Shown in pieces: positions 46,545 to 57,522 of a stretch of DNA of 64,000 nt (its first letter is position 1; each line of letters opens with the position of its first letter). The position numbers and the translations under genes were made by a program. This DNA is from Siphonodentalium dalli. Its lineage: Eukaryota > Mollusca > Scaphopoda > Gadilida > Siphonodentaliidae. Location of the stretch: assembly GCA_032622095.1 (NCBI GenBank), contig CP136066.1, positions 146,723,559 through 146,787,558 of the forward strand, in the 5' to 3' direction. The notes beneath the pieces were generated by a model. It saw nothing but the letters and a program-made list of their open reading frames with translations, had not been told where the DNA came from and ran no database searches.

Positions 46545-48995
46545 CAGGGGCCTGTTTCATGAAGCAAGGTCATAAGATTATCTTAAGATGGACTTAATCT
46601 AAGAATTAAGGTGGATCTTATGATGTAACTTTTCCGTTTCAAGAACGCGTTTCACAAAACAAGATTAAGTCATACTTAAGTAGTAATTTAAGTTCGCGCG
46701 CTTTTAGACTGGTTATCGACAACTTTCTACAGCCCGGAACAAAAAAATGTGGGTTTGTACAATCTACAATCTTTATGTACGGCATTGAGAGGTTATCGCG
46801 AAAGTGCCGAGTCCGAGTTGGACATTATTGTGTGACAGGGATGCTGGATAGCGATAGGGGTGGGGTGGGCGAATCAGCGCATGTATCGTAGAGTCTATAG
46901 TCAGTGGCCTTATATTCGCATATATGGATCTTAGACTTGTATGAGTTCCACGATGTGAATTCGAACATGAGTACATCGCAGGCTCTTAAAATGACGAGCT
47001 TTGCGTTTACTGGCGAGTGGCGGAGTCAGAAATAAGACAATACAATTATATGGATCGATGCATGACTGCGACCATGCATTCACGCCGAGTTAATTCACTG
47101 AGAACAATGTTCAGACGGCGATTTTTTGTGTGTGAGCCGACATAACTCGTGTATTATCGACCACCGCTCTCTACGTGTAGCAATAATCAAAATAAATCGG
47201 CGATGTCATCAGGGCACACATAGGTCATTTTTCGATTCAAAGGGAAATGAAAAATATTTGTTGGAGTAACTTTTTATTATTTGTATGCAGATGTTTTATG
47301 CGATTGTCATACCATGTATATATAGAGGATATCCACACTTTTTCAGTGGATATGAGTTATATCTCATGAGTGATGACAAAACATTGAATTTCCACGAGTG
47401 GGATATCACTTATGTCTCATGCACTGCTAAACTCTTATAATTGACGGGAAAGTATATAATAAATATATATAACTACGTTTTCATTAGCACACTCGTATTA
47501 AGGGGTGTCGTCGCTACGGGTGTGTATATCATATACACAGTATGCTGTACAACGGTCATCCCACCCCTGCAAAAAACAAAAACATGACAACAATGTGGAC
47601 AGCCTTGAAAATCACGACATATGGGCGTGGGCATAAACTCAATAAATAATATTCTCTATAGAAAATTGTCACTATTTCGAAAACATATTTTGATAAAGAG
47701 CGTTTGTGTTACCTTTCCGATATGACATATCTGCTTTGTAAACAGCCGACGGAAATTTGGAAAAAGGAAATAATCAATACATTCATTGATCTCATTTTAC
47801 CCCATCTCCCCGCACCCATATGGAATAACATAGAGGAGATTGTGAGCTTTGAGCTAGGCCATAATTCTTCTCAAAAGTTTAATTCGTGGGTAATACAATT
47901 TTATAATATATATTATCTATATGTCACATATACAGCTGATAATTGACTATATCCTACATTCGACGAGGCTGGGGGTGGCTAGTTGGTCTCTGTGGGGCGG
48001 GGGGTACATCGTGAAATTTCCAACTGCACCTGCCCCTTGGTTGAACCGGGCCAAACTTCTATGTTCGTGAAATGCCATGTCCACCCCACCCGTTGGATTT
48101 AAACTTTCCAATTGGTAGCTCAAATATTCCAACAGTTCGAAATTTCTAACCTGACGCCCCTAAAGTTGGTGATTTTCGGTTGCTGCTGTTTGTCTAAAAC
48201 AACACATTCCTTTACTAGTTAGAAATTCAAACAATTGAAACCTACATGTATATATAGTGTACGATTAATGTTGTTGTCAAGCACGACATTGTCAATCGCT
48301 AAATTGCTAAACACACATGTGCACAAATAATTAATTATTAATCGTATTCAAAGTGACTTATAGGCCCTATTGGCCGGATGTTATATTTATATGCATAATG
48401 TCACTATAATAAATAAATAAATTCTAAATTCTAAAAAAAATATTTTTGACCAAAGTGTGTGTTTGTGGGGGGGGGTAGACAGCACACAAACCCCATTCGC
48501 CACGTCCCTGATGATAAGCATGTGCTCTGAATTGTTTTTACCAAACTAACCCTATGGTTATACGGTGAGGGGGGTTTGCACTCTCCAAACTTTCGTTTTG
48601 GAAAGTTTGAGGTACCAGTTGGAATATTTAAACCCAAAGATAATTTTGTGTTGTTTAAGGGGGTGTAGTTGGACATTTCGAGGCGAACACCCCCTCTCAT
48701 TATGTAGCCACGACCCTGTATACCAGGCGACGAATTGTCCATCCAGACAATGTACATAATCTCCGTAATTGCAAAAAACATAGGCCGCCATACTTGTGAT
48801 CGATATGCCACTTATCACGTGGGTCTTAACTTTAAGATTATCTTATGACACCTCACAGCAGTCTTAAAGTTAAAACCAAAGTTAAGACCATCTTGAGTTA
48901 AGACATTGTTCGTGAAACGCACTTATGACTGAAGTTTGAACTTATGACCATCTTAAGTCCCAACTATGTCATAAGTTGCTTTCATGAAACAGGGC
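46545..48995. mobile_element. hAT-like non-autonomous element, 2.45 kb, level 2 of nest
   Basis: The left end CAGGGGCCTGTTTCATGAAG and the right end CTTTCATGAAACAGGGC are inverted, a typical hAT terminus. Flanking octamers CCAGAATT (46537-46544) and CCAGAACT (48996-49003) match at 7 of 8. Removing the element rejoins the LINE reading CPEF to RTLR..KYLPGKYYDFP, which confirms the boundaries functionally. Subterminal regions are full of CTTAAG/GTCTTAA and CATAAG words in both orientations. An 80-codon ORF at 47704-47946 has no recognised domain. No transposase is seen. Confidence 0.82.
47955..48760. repeat. G/C-run repeats inside the hAT-like element
   Basis: Two related stretches (around 48000-48150 and 48460-48700) carry poly-G or poly-C runs, CCACCCGTTGGA or CAGTTGGAATATTTAAACCC and TTTCCAA..TTGGAAAGTTTGA in opposite sense. 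A short relative occurs at 31990-32095. Function unknown. Confidence 0.4.
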
Positions 48996-49003
48996 CCAGA
49001 ACT

Positions 49004-49320
49004 TTAAGATGAAAATATTTGCCAGGGAAGTATTATGACTTTCCAACTAATGACAAATTATATGCGTTACTTAATGAGGAAAATGAATATATTTTGAAGA
49101 ATTTTGCGATTTTTATCAAATTAGGTTTACAGAAATGCCTATGATGATAGATGACGACGGTGATGATGACGACGACGACCGTGATGATGACGACGATGAC
49201 GATGATGATGATGATAATGACGATTATTACACAAAGGACCCCGAATTCGACGGCCAAATGTCACTTTATGTACATACACTGTAAATATGTTACATGACTC
49301 TATATTTTGTGCATAATAGT
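49004..49320 (+). pseudogene. Second LINE, C-terminus, tail and microsatellite, level 1
   Basis: The coding end reads KYLPGKYYDFPTNDKLYALL and EYILKNFAIFIKLGLQKC, then a stop. A (GAT/GAC)n microsatellite at 49139-49230 follows directly, and the element ends by about 49320, where the host LINE resumes. Confidence 0.75.
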
Positions 49321-49324
49321 ACGA

Positions 49325-51115
49325 TTGAGTTATCAATAAAGCATCTGATAAAAAATATTATATGCCCAGATCTTGGACTAAAATTTGATAGTACTTTCAA
49401 TCTCCTTGGAATACACTTTGATACAAACCTTGACAAAATGGATATCAATTATGATAGAAAACTTGCTGAAGTCAAACGTTTGATAGAAACATGGAAACAC
49501 CGGTTACTTACACCCATTGGTCGAATAACGGTGATAAAATCACTAATACTCCTAAAATTAACGCACCTTTTGGTAGCTCTCCCATATCCCAGTAATGTTT
49601 TTTATGAAAAATCTTGACATAACACTCTTTACATTTCTCTGGAACTCGAAGCGTGATCGAGTTAAATGCAAAGTTATTTGTCAGGATTATAAGAATGGCG
49701 GATTAAAAATGGTTGATGTAAACAAATTTATGATGTCCATGAAAATAACTTGGGTGAGGCAACTCGTAACCAAAAGTGCCAAATGGATCCCCTTAACAGA
49801 TATACCTTTATGCGATTACCCTATGTTCCTTACTTACGACTATTCTTACAAAGAAAAACAGGCAAAAAAATTAACCAATCCTTTTTGGCATGATGTCCTG
49901 ATGGCATTCACAAAATTTCTATAGAAAGATAGAAACAATCGCAAAATATCAGCATGTACGTAATGGAATAACCCAAACATAAAGCAGTACGGAAAACTAA
50001 TAAATTTCACATACGCACAAACTTCATCACTGTTAATAACATTCAACGTCAAATAAAATTACTCACAAAAAAACTTGACCAGCCTATAACTCGAACTTGC
50101 AGCCCCATTTTACCAAATAATTTCATTAAACTGTCGAGGACAGGACCTTTATAACATTTTAATCGATATTCCAACTTCTACAGTAGCGCACAGAAAATGG
50201 CAAGCGTTATTTCCTGACAACATCATTCAACGGTGTAAACTAGATAAACCACCCTTTCTCATGACGCCTGACACAAAGCAGCAATGGCTACAATTCCGAA
50301 TAAACTCATGAATATTATCAACTAACAAGTTTCTTAAAATGTCCAATTTACGACAAAATGATAAATATGATATATGTAAAAGTGAGACAGAAGACATTCT
50401 CCCACATATGATGGAACTGTGTTCACGTTCAGAAATTCATAAAGGAACTCAGCGATTGGGGTAAAATTAACAGCATTGATCTCTGTCCCCAACAGATGAC
50501 AATGATTCTCAGCTCATCACCAGCGAATCCGAACTTTATAACGAACATGTTATGGCTTCTAATTAAACAATACATTTATAGGACCGAATTCAGGCCAATT
50601 AGCTTGTCGCTAAATGTTTTCCTCAAAGAATTGAACTATAGATATCAATGTGAGAAGTATACCGCACGATGCCAATGGAAACAACAAGAATTTTCGAAAA
50701 ACTGGTTCCTTTTAGAAAAGGCTATACATATACGCACAAGTGAACACCAATAAACTTGAGTGTCCTGGAAATTATCTCTTCGCCAGTTCGAAAACTCACT
50801 TAATTACTACCCAAGAAATTCATTACCGCCCCCAATACCACAATGCCGTCTATAATTAGATGTCGTACCGATGCGCCGTACACAGGAACAAAGTTCAAAA
50901 GATTTAAAATCTGAATTACTATATAAACATTAACATATATTCGATTTATTCCTATTCACATGTAAGTCACTGGGAGTGCATATGATGTACGAAAGACGTG
51001 TAAATAAAGTGAGCGAGATGTGAGAGCATTGGAAGAATGTAACTTCATATATAATAGCATGTATTTACATTCATTCATTGATGTCTGCATGTTTATTCCA
51101 ATAATTATTTTATTT
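49325..51115 (+). pseudogene. L1/Nimb-like LINE, 3' part, level 0
   Basis: It resumes the L1-like ORF2: STFNLLGIHFDTNLDKMDIN, RLIETWKHRLLTPIGRITVI, one frameshift, FLWNSKRDRVKCK, GGLKMVDVNKFMMSMKITWV, then decayed frames (STVAHRKWQALFPDN, PDTKQQWLQFRIN) and a last readable block NMLWLLIKQYIYRTEF to about 50753. Positions 50754-51115 are the 3' UTR, ending at the right-hand target duplication. This copy is inactive. Confidence 0.83.
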
Positions 51116-51132
51116 TAATATGTCTCAGAACA
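51116..51132. repeat. Target-site duplication, right copy
   Basis: Exact 17-bp match to 40576-40592 (TAATATGTCTCAGAACA). Its survival indicates that neither flank of the LINE has been rearranged since insertion. Confidence 0.85.
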
Positions 51133-51159
51133 CCCATTTGCGATCGCTAAATAAATTCT

Positions 51160-51769
51160 AACCTTCAAAAATCTTTTCAACTGCATTGAATTCTTCGTGG
51201 CTGTAATCTGCAATGAAGTACTCCGGTTTCCAATCCGTGTTCCATCCATTGACTATTATCAGGGCTCCCGCTATGCTTCTTGCGTTTCGTCTTCAATTAA
51301 GAATGTAGCCACAACCACATAGTCAACAATAGTTTCAACACATATGAAGAATAGAGGGAGCACATATCTGGTGGCATCCATCAGAACTCCGCCACCATAT
51401 TTGTTTGATAGCTTCGCTTGCTTGTTTGGTTTGGTAAATTAACATGAATGTTGTGTTGTGTTCATCATCTAACTTTTCTCTTTGGTCGAAATATACATTG
51501 TCACCTTCTTACCTACGTTTCTCACAAAACACTTGCAACGAATCCTGATCAATCCCAGCCAAATCAAGGCGAATCTTAGGATATGTCATGTGATTTTTGA
51601 TGGTTTCAATGGATGGATAGTAACGGCGATTTGTTTCACTGATGTCTAGGAAGTTTTGTTTCACGTATATACATGTCCCGTTCCATTTCATTTTGCCAGT
51701 TATCCCTTCTTCCACACAACTTTCTATCTGTTTTAGCCCGCTGTCAATAGGTTGTAAGATGTCAGCTTC
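51160..51769 (-). pseudogene. MULE-type transposase-like gene with CaRF-like N-terminus, broken
   Basis: Minus strand, starting after a good splice acceptor (TTTCTTTGCACAG, 51770). The first part, ILQPIDSGLKQIESCVEEGI, then NRRYYPSIETIKNHM and AGIDQDSLQVFCEK, resembles the DNA-binding region found in calcium-responsive factor (CaRF/ALS2CR8)-like proteins. One in-frame TAA then separates it from TTFMLIYQTKQASEA. After a frameshift come GGGVLMDATRYVLPLFFICV, VDYVVVATFLIEDETQ, and after another shift NGWNTDWKPEYFIADYSHEE, the MULE transposase core. The stop and two frameshifts make it a pseudogene. The TAA lies in CGTAGGTAAGAAG, which also looks like a splice donor, but the following gap would be only ~35 bp. 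Confidence 0.7.
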
Positions 51770-51805
51770 CTGTGCAAAGAAATGTGGGATTCAGAGAATT
51801 AATAA

Positions 51806-52238
51806 GGTTACACTGGTGTAAATCAGTGCTAACGTTTTAGCGTATACTGTTGGCAATATAAATTTTGGGTTCAAATTTTTTTTTAATCTGAAAAATTGAC
51901 AGTTGGGGAAACTTTTTACGCAAAAAAATCATGTCCGTCTAGCAGGGAATTCGTCTTTAAATCTTGAGTTTTCGTTACTAGTGTCAGAACCGCTTAAAAA
52001 TACTGTCATATTTTAGACCACACCAAGATATTCAAACTTCACTACAAAGGGTTAGTTCCTGTGCCAATGGCTATTTTACCTATGGGAAATCATAGGGAAG
52101 AGGTGTGATGATTTTTTTATGCAAAAAGCACACAATGCTATTGACCAATCAGGGCACAGTGTCTATTTTATTCTCTCATATATATTCCTCCCGCATCCGC
52201 TAGATGTCACTCCGAACCCTATTTACACCAGTGTAACC
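51806..52238. mobile_element. MITE, 433 bp, 18-bp terminal inverted repeats
   Basis: GGTTACACTGGTGTAAAT at 51806-51823 is exactly inverted at 52221-52238. ATAA lies on both sides (51802-51805 and 52239-52242), a candidate 4-bp duplication. No ORF. The superfamily is undecided. Confidence 0.8.
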
Positions 52239-52810
52239 ATAATATGTATTGGTAGGACAATTTTTATAGCATGTGTAAACACATAATGTTCCTTTAAGCT
52301 AACTCGACAACGTCAAGCTTGAGCTATATAACATGGAATCATTTCCATATGTTTATCGATGCATCGTTCGGTCAGAATGAAAGCTTAGATATTTAAATTT
52401 TCATGTAGTTCAGATGTCGTGTTTTCTGATATGGTATACAACCGCTTGGATTGTTAATAGTTTATTGTTACATTCTCCCAGCTGGCATACTGCTTTGTTA
52501 TTGAAAGTTCTACCACTTTGAAACACTGAAACAAGTGCATAATTTACATTTCCCAGTGAGCATCATATGTTGAAGGGACCTGGGTATTGAGTCAGGCTTT
52601 GTATTAATTTTAAAGCCTTCGCACTTTCGGTTCTATATTTATCCAGGCAACATGCTTATACTGCGACTAAATGAAATAACCGTTCGTATGAGTAACTTTA
52701 GTCGACCGGACATTACGAGTAACTGTTGGTCTGTGTCTTATCAGATTTAACGCTGTTGGATGTTTCACACCAAATAGTCTATACACAGGGGCAACGGGTC
52801 AAGTAATTTC
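52239..52810. other. No gene recognised
   Basis: AT-rich, non-coding spacer between the MITE and the macrosatellite palindrome. No exon, hairpin or repeat that I can support. Confidence 0.5.
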
Positions 52811-52825
52811 AGGGCTTAAACCGGT

Positions 52826-52890
52826 CCTACTAAAACCCGACCGCACCCGACCGCACCCGACCGGACCCGACCGCACCCGACCGGACCGCC
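52826..52890 (-). repeat. Left terminal 10-mer array (ACCCGACCGC)n
   Basis: About five to six copies of ACCCGACCGC or ACCCGACCGG sit between the unique terminal repeat and the first 353-bp unit. It mirrors the right array. Confidence 0.85.
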
Positions 52891-54514
52891 CCCAGGGGTC
52901 CGAGCGAGATGGGGTTTCCACTATCGTGTAGAATGGACCCGAATGTACCATAGTTCCAATCCCCAAGTCGATAGATCGAGCGGTCACGGCACTGTTAACC
53001 CCTGACTGGCGGCCGTTTCCGCCAGGTACGGGAAATCCGAAAAGGCGCCGACCGCACCTCCCCTGACTGCCTGACCACGGAAATGGACATTATATCATGA
53101 AGTGAATACCCATATGCATCCATGGGCGATCAGACAAGACGCTAGCTGCAGCGGAAGTGAATAAATTAACCCATACGCTGCTGCCGAATTCGCTATAAAT
53201 GTACGCAAAAATGCCGAAATTAACACCCGCCGACCGGACCGCCCCTATGAGTCCGATCGTGATGGGGTTTGCACTAACGTGTAGAATGGACCCGAATGTA
53301 CCATAGTTCCCATCCTCAAGTCGATAGCTCGAGCGGTCACGGCACTGTTAACCCCTGACTGGCGGCCGTTTCCGCCAGGTACGGGAAATCCGAAAAGGCG
53401 CCGACCGCACCTCCCCTGACTGCCTGACCACGGAAATGGACATTATATCATGAAGTGAATACCCATATGCATCCATGGGCGATCGGACAAGTCGCTAGCT
53501 GCAGCGGAAGTGAATAAATTAACCCATACGCTGCTGCCGAATTCGCTATAAATGTACGCAAAAACGCCGAAATTAACACCCGCCGACCGGACCGCCCCTA
53601 TGGGTCCGAGCGAGATGGGGTTTGCACTATCGTGTAGAATGGACCCGAATGTACGATAGTTCCAATCCCCAAGTCGATAGATCGAGCGGTCACGGCACTG
53701 TTAACCCCTGACTGGCGGCCGTTTCCGCCAGGTACGGGAAATCCGAAAAGGCGCCGACCGCACCTCCCCTGACTGCCTGACCACGGAAATGGACTTTATA
53801 TCATGAAGTGAATACCCATATGCATCCATGGGCGATCGGACAAGACGCTAGCTGCAGCGGAAGTGAATAAATTAACCCATACGCTGCTGCCGAATTCGCT
53901 ATAAATGTACGCAAAAACGCCGAAATTAACACCCGCCGACCGGACCGCCCCTGTTGGTCCGAGCGTGATGGGGTATGCACTATCGTGTAGAATGGACCCG
54001 AATGTACCATAGTTCCAATCCCCAAGTCGATAGATCGAGCGGTCACGGCACTGTTAACCCCTGACTGGCGGCCGTTTCCGCCAGGTACGGGAAATCCAAA
54101 AAGGCGCCGACCGCACCTCCCCTGACTGCCTGACCACGGAAATGGACATTATATCATGAAGTGAATACCCCTATGCATCCATGGGCGATCGGACAAGTCG
54201 CTAGCTGCAGCGGAAGTGAATAAATAAACCCATACGCTGCTGCCGAATTCGCTATAAATGTACGCAAAAACGACGAAATTAACACCCGCCGACCGGACCG
54301 CCCCCAGGGGTCCGAGCGAGATGGGGTTTGCACTATCGTGTAGAATGGACCCGAATGTACCAAAGTTCCAATCCCCAAGTCGATAGCTCGAGCGGTCACG
54401 ACACTGTTAACCGCTGACTGGCGGCCGTTTCCGCCAGGTACGAGAAATCCAAAAAGGCGCCGACCGCACCTCCCCTGACTGCCTGACCACGGAAATGGAC
54501 TTTATATCATGAAT
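52880..54514 (-). repeat. Left arm: five 353-bp satellite units
   Basis: Unit starts, marked by the CGGACCGCCCC block, fall near 52880, 53237, 53590, 53942 and 54295. Judged by that block the types from outside in are B, C, C, A-like and B. Each unit contains a hairpin CTGGCGGAAACGGCCGCCAG, GAATTCGGCAGCAGCG and CCATGGATGCATATGGG (in complement). Confidence 0.88.
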
Positions 54515-57440
54515 ACCCGCTCGATCTATCGACTTGGGGATTGGAACTATGGTACATTCGGTTCCATTCTACACGATAGTGCAAACCCCATCTCGCTCGG
54601 ACCCATAGGGGCGGTCCGGTCGGCGGGTGTTAATTTCGGCATTTTTGCGTACATTTATAGCGAATTCGGCAGCAGCGTATGGGTTAATTTATTCACTTCC
54701 GCTGCAGCTAGCGACTTGTCCGATCGCCCATGGATGCATATGGGTATTCACTTCATGATATAATGTCCATTTCCGTGGTCAGGCAGTCAGGGGAGGTGCG
54801 GTCGGCGCCTTTTCGGATTTCCCGTACCTGGCGGAAACGGCCGCCAGTCAGGGGTTAACAGTGCCGTGACCGCTCGAGCTATCGACTTGGGGATTGGAAC
54901 TATGGTACATTCGGGTCCATTCTACACGATAGTGCATACCCCATCGCGCTCGGACCCACAGGGGCGGTCCGGTCGGCGGGTGTTAATTTCGGCGTTTTTG
55001 CGTACATTTATAGCGAATTCGGCAGCAGCGTATGGGTTAATTTATTCACTTCCGCTGCAGCTAGCGACTTGTCCGATCGCCCATGGATGCATATGGGTAT
55101 TCACTTCATGATATAAAGTCCATTTCCGTGGTCAGGCAGTCAGGGGAGGTGCGGTCGGCGCCTTTTTGGATTTCTCGTACCTGGCGGAAACGGCCGCCAG
55201 TCAGGGGTTAACAGTGTCGTGACCGCTCGAGCTATCGACTTGGGGATTGGAACTTTGGTACATTCGGGTCCATTCTACACGATAGTGCAAACCCCATCTC
55301 GCTCGGACCCCTGGGGGCGGTCCGGTCGGCGGGTGTTAATTTCGTCGTTTTTGCGTACATTTATAGCGAATTCGGCAGCAGCGTATGGGTTAATTTATTC
55401 ACTTCCGCTGCAGCTAGCGACTTGTCCGATCGCCCATGGATGCATATGGGTATTCACTTCATGATATAATGTCCATTTCCGTGGTCAGGCAGTCAGGGGA
55501 GGTGCGGTCGGCGCCTTTTTGGATTTCCCGTACCTGGCGGAAACGGCCGCCAGTCAGGGGTTAACAGTGCCGTGACCGCTCGAGCTATCGACTTGGGGAT
55601 TGGAACTATGGTACATTCGGGTCCATTCTACACGATAGTGCATACCCCATCGCGCTCGGACCCACAGGGGCGGTCCGGTCGGCGGGTGTTAATTTCGGCG
55701 TTTTTGCGTACATTTATAGCGAATTCGGCAGCAGCGTATGGGTTAATTTATTCACTTCCGCTGCAGCTAGCGACTTGTCCGATCGCCCATGGATGCATAT
55801 GGGTATTCACTTCATGATATAATGTCCATTTCCGTGGTCAGGCAGTCAGGGGAGGTGCGGTCGGCGCCTTTTTGGATTTCTCGTACCTGGCGGAAACGGC
55901 CGCCAGTCAGGGGTTAACAGTGCCGTGACCGCTCGAGCTATCGACTTGGGGATTGGAACTTTGGTACATTCGGGTCCATTCTACACGATAGTGCAAACCC
56001 CATCTCGCTCGGACCCCTGGGGGCGGTCCGGTCGGCGGGTGTTAATTTCGTCGTTTTTGCGTACATTTATAGCGAATTCGGCAGCAGCGTATGGGTTAAT
56101 TTATTCACTTCCGCTGCAGCTAGCGACTTGTCCGATCGCCCATGGATGCATATGGGTATTCACTTCATGATATAAAGTCCATTTCCGTGGTCAGGCAGTC
56201 AGGGGAGGTGCGGTCGGCGCCTTTTTGGATTTCTCGTACCTGGCGGAAACGGCCGCCAGTCAGGGGTTAACAGTGCCGTGACCGCTCGAGCTATCGACTT
56301 GGGGATTGGAACTATGGTACATTCGGGTCCATTCTACACGATAGTGCATACCCCATCACGCTCGGACCCACAGGGGCGGTCCGGTCGGCGGGTGTTAATT
56401 TCGGCGTTTTTGCGTACATTTATAGCGAATTCGGCAGCAGCGTATGGGTTAATTTATTCACTTCCGCTGCAGCTAGCGACTTGTCCGATCGCCCATGGAT
56501 GCATATGGGTATTCACTTCATGATATAAAGTCCATTTCCGTGGTCAGGCAGTCAGGGGAGGTGCGGTCGGCGCCTTTTTGGATTTCTCGTACCTGGCGGA
56601 AACGGCCGCCAGTCAGGGGTTAACAGTGTCGTGACCGCTCGAGCTATCGACTTGGGGATTGGAACTTTGGTACATTCGGGTCCATTCTACACGATAGTGC
56701 AAACCCCATCTCGCTCGGACCCCTGGGGGCGGTCCGGTCGGCGGGTGTTAATTTCGTCGTTTTTGCGTACATTTATAGCGAATTCGGCAGCAGCGTATGG
56801 GTTTATTTATTCACTTCCGCTGCAGCTAGCGACTTGTCCGATCGCCCATGGATGCATAGGGGTATTCACTTCATGATATAATGTCCATTTCCGTGGTCAG
56901 GTAGTCAGGGGAGGTGCGGTCGGCGCCTTTTTGGATTTCCCGTACCTGGCGGAAACGGCCGCCAGTCAGGGGTTAACAGTGCCGTGACCGCTCGAGCTAT
57001 CGACTTGGGGATTGGAACTATGGTACATTCGGGTCCATTCTACACGATAGTGCATACCCCATCACGCTCGGACCCACAGGGGCGGTCCGGTCGGCGGGTG
57101 TTAATTTCGGCGTTTTTGCGTACATTTATAGCGAATTCGGCAGCAGCGTATGGGTTAATTTATTCACTTCCGCTGCAGCTAGCGACTTGTCCGATCGCCC
57201 ATGGATGCATAGGGGTATTCACTTCATGATATAATGTCCATTTCCGTGGTCAGGCAGTCAGGGGAGGTGCGGTCGGCGCCTTTTTGGATTTCTCGTACCT
57301 GGCGGAAACGGCCGCCAGTCAGGGGTTAACAGTGCCGTGACCGCTCGATCTATCGACTTGGGGATTGGAACTTTGGTACATTCGGGTCCATTCTACACGA
57401 TAGTGCAAACCCCATCTCGCTCGGACCCCTGGGGGCGGTC
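54515..57440 (+). repeat. Right arm: nine 353-bp satellite units with A/B alternation
   Basis: After a first unit of type C (GACCCATAGGGGCGG, ~54600), units alternate strictly: A (GACCCACAGGGGCGG with TTTCGGCGTTTTTG) at ~54950, B (GACCCCTGGGGGCGG with TTTCGTCGTTTTTG) at ~55305, then A, B, A, B, A, and a final B at ~57425. The repeating block is therefore a 706-bp dimer. An 81-codon ORF is open in each of seven units but 353 is not a multiple of three, so no long frame runs across units. Confidence 0.88.
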
Positions 57441-57500
57441 CGGTCGGGTGCGGTCGGGTCCGGTCGGGTGCGGTCGGGTGCGGTCGGGTGCGGTCGGGTT
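57432..57500 (+). repeat. Right terminal 10-mer array (CGGTCGGGTG)n
   Basis: Six to seven copies of CGGTCGGGTG, one variant with CGGTCGGGTC, directly after the last B unit and before the TTTTAGTAGGACC terminus. Confidence 0.88.
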
Positions 57501-57522
57501 TTAGTAGGACCCGCTTAAACTC

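Larger units (their letters stand above)
52811..57522. mobile_element. Palindromic macrosatellite element with terminal inverted repeats, 4.7 kb
   Basis: The outer ends are inverted copies: GGTCCTACTAAAACCCG near 52824 and CGGGTTTTAGTAGGACC near 57511, with weaker matching extending ~12 bp further out. Inside each end is an array of ACCCGACCGC / CGGTCGGGTG. The interior consists of 353-bp units, five on the left in minus orientation and nine on the right in plus orientation, switching at about 54515. Units are nearly identical. GC content is far above the neighbourhood. No transposase or RT is present. No clear target duplication is seen. The structure is that of a foldback transposon whose arms have become satellite arrays. 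Confidence 0.88.

Noticed and set aside
47704-47946. Transposase fragment in the hAT-like element
   Set aside because: No DDE, BED or hATC motif is visible in the 80 codons.
51509-51520. Splice donor GTAAGA after the CaRF-like segment
   Set aside because: The reading frame continues in homologous text right after one TAA, and a ~35-bp intron would be implausibly short.
54866-57229. Seven 81-codon ORFs as a tandem gene family
   Set aside because: They follow from near-identical 353-bp satellite units; there is no start context, domain or hydrophobic signal to support coding, and the mirrored left arm behaves the same way.
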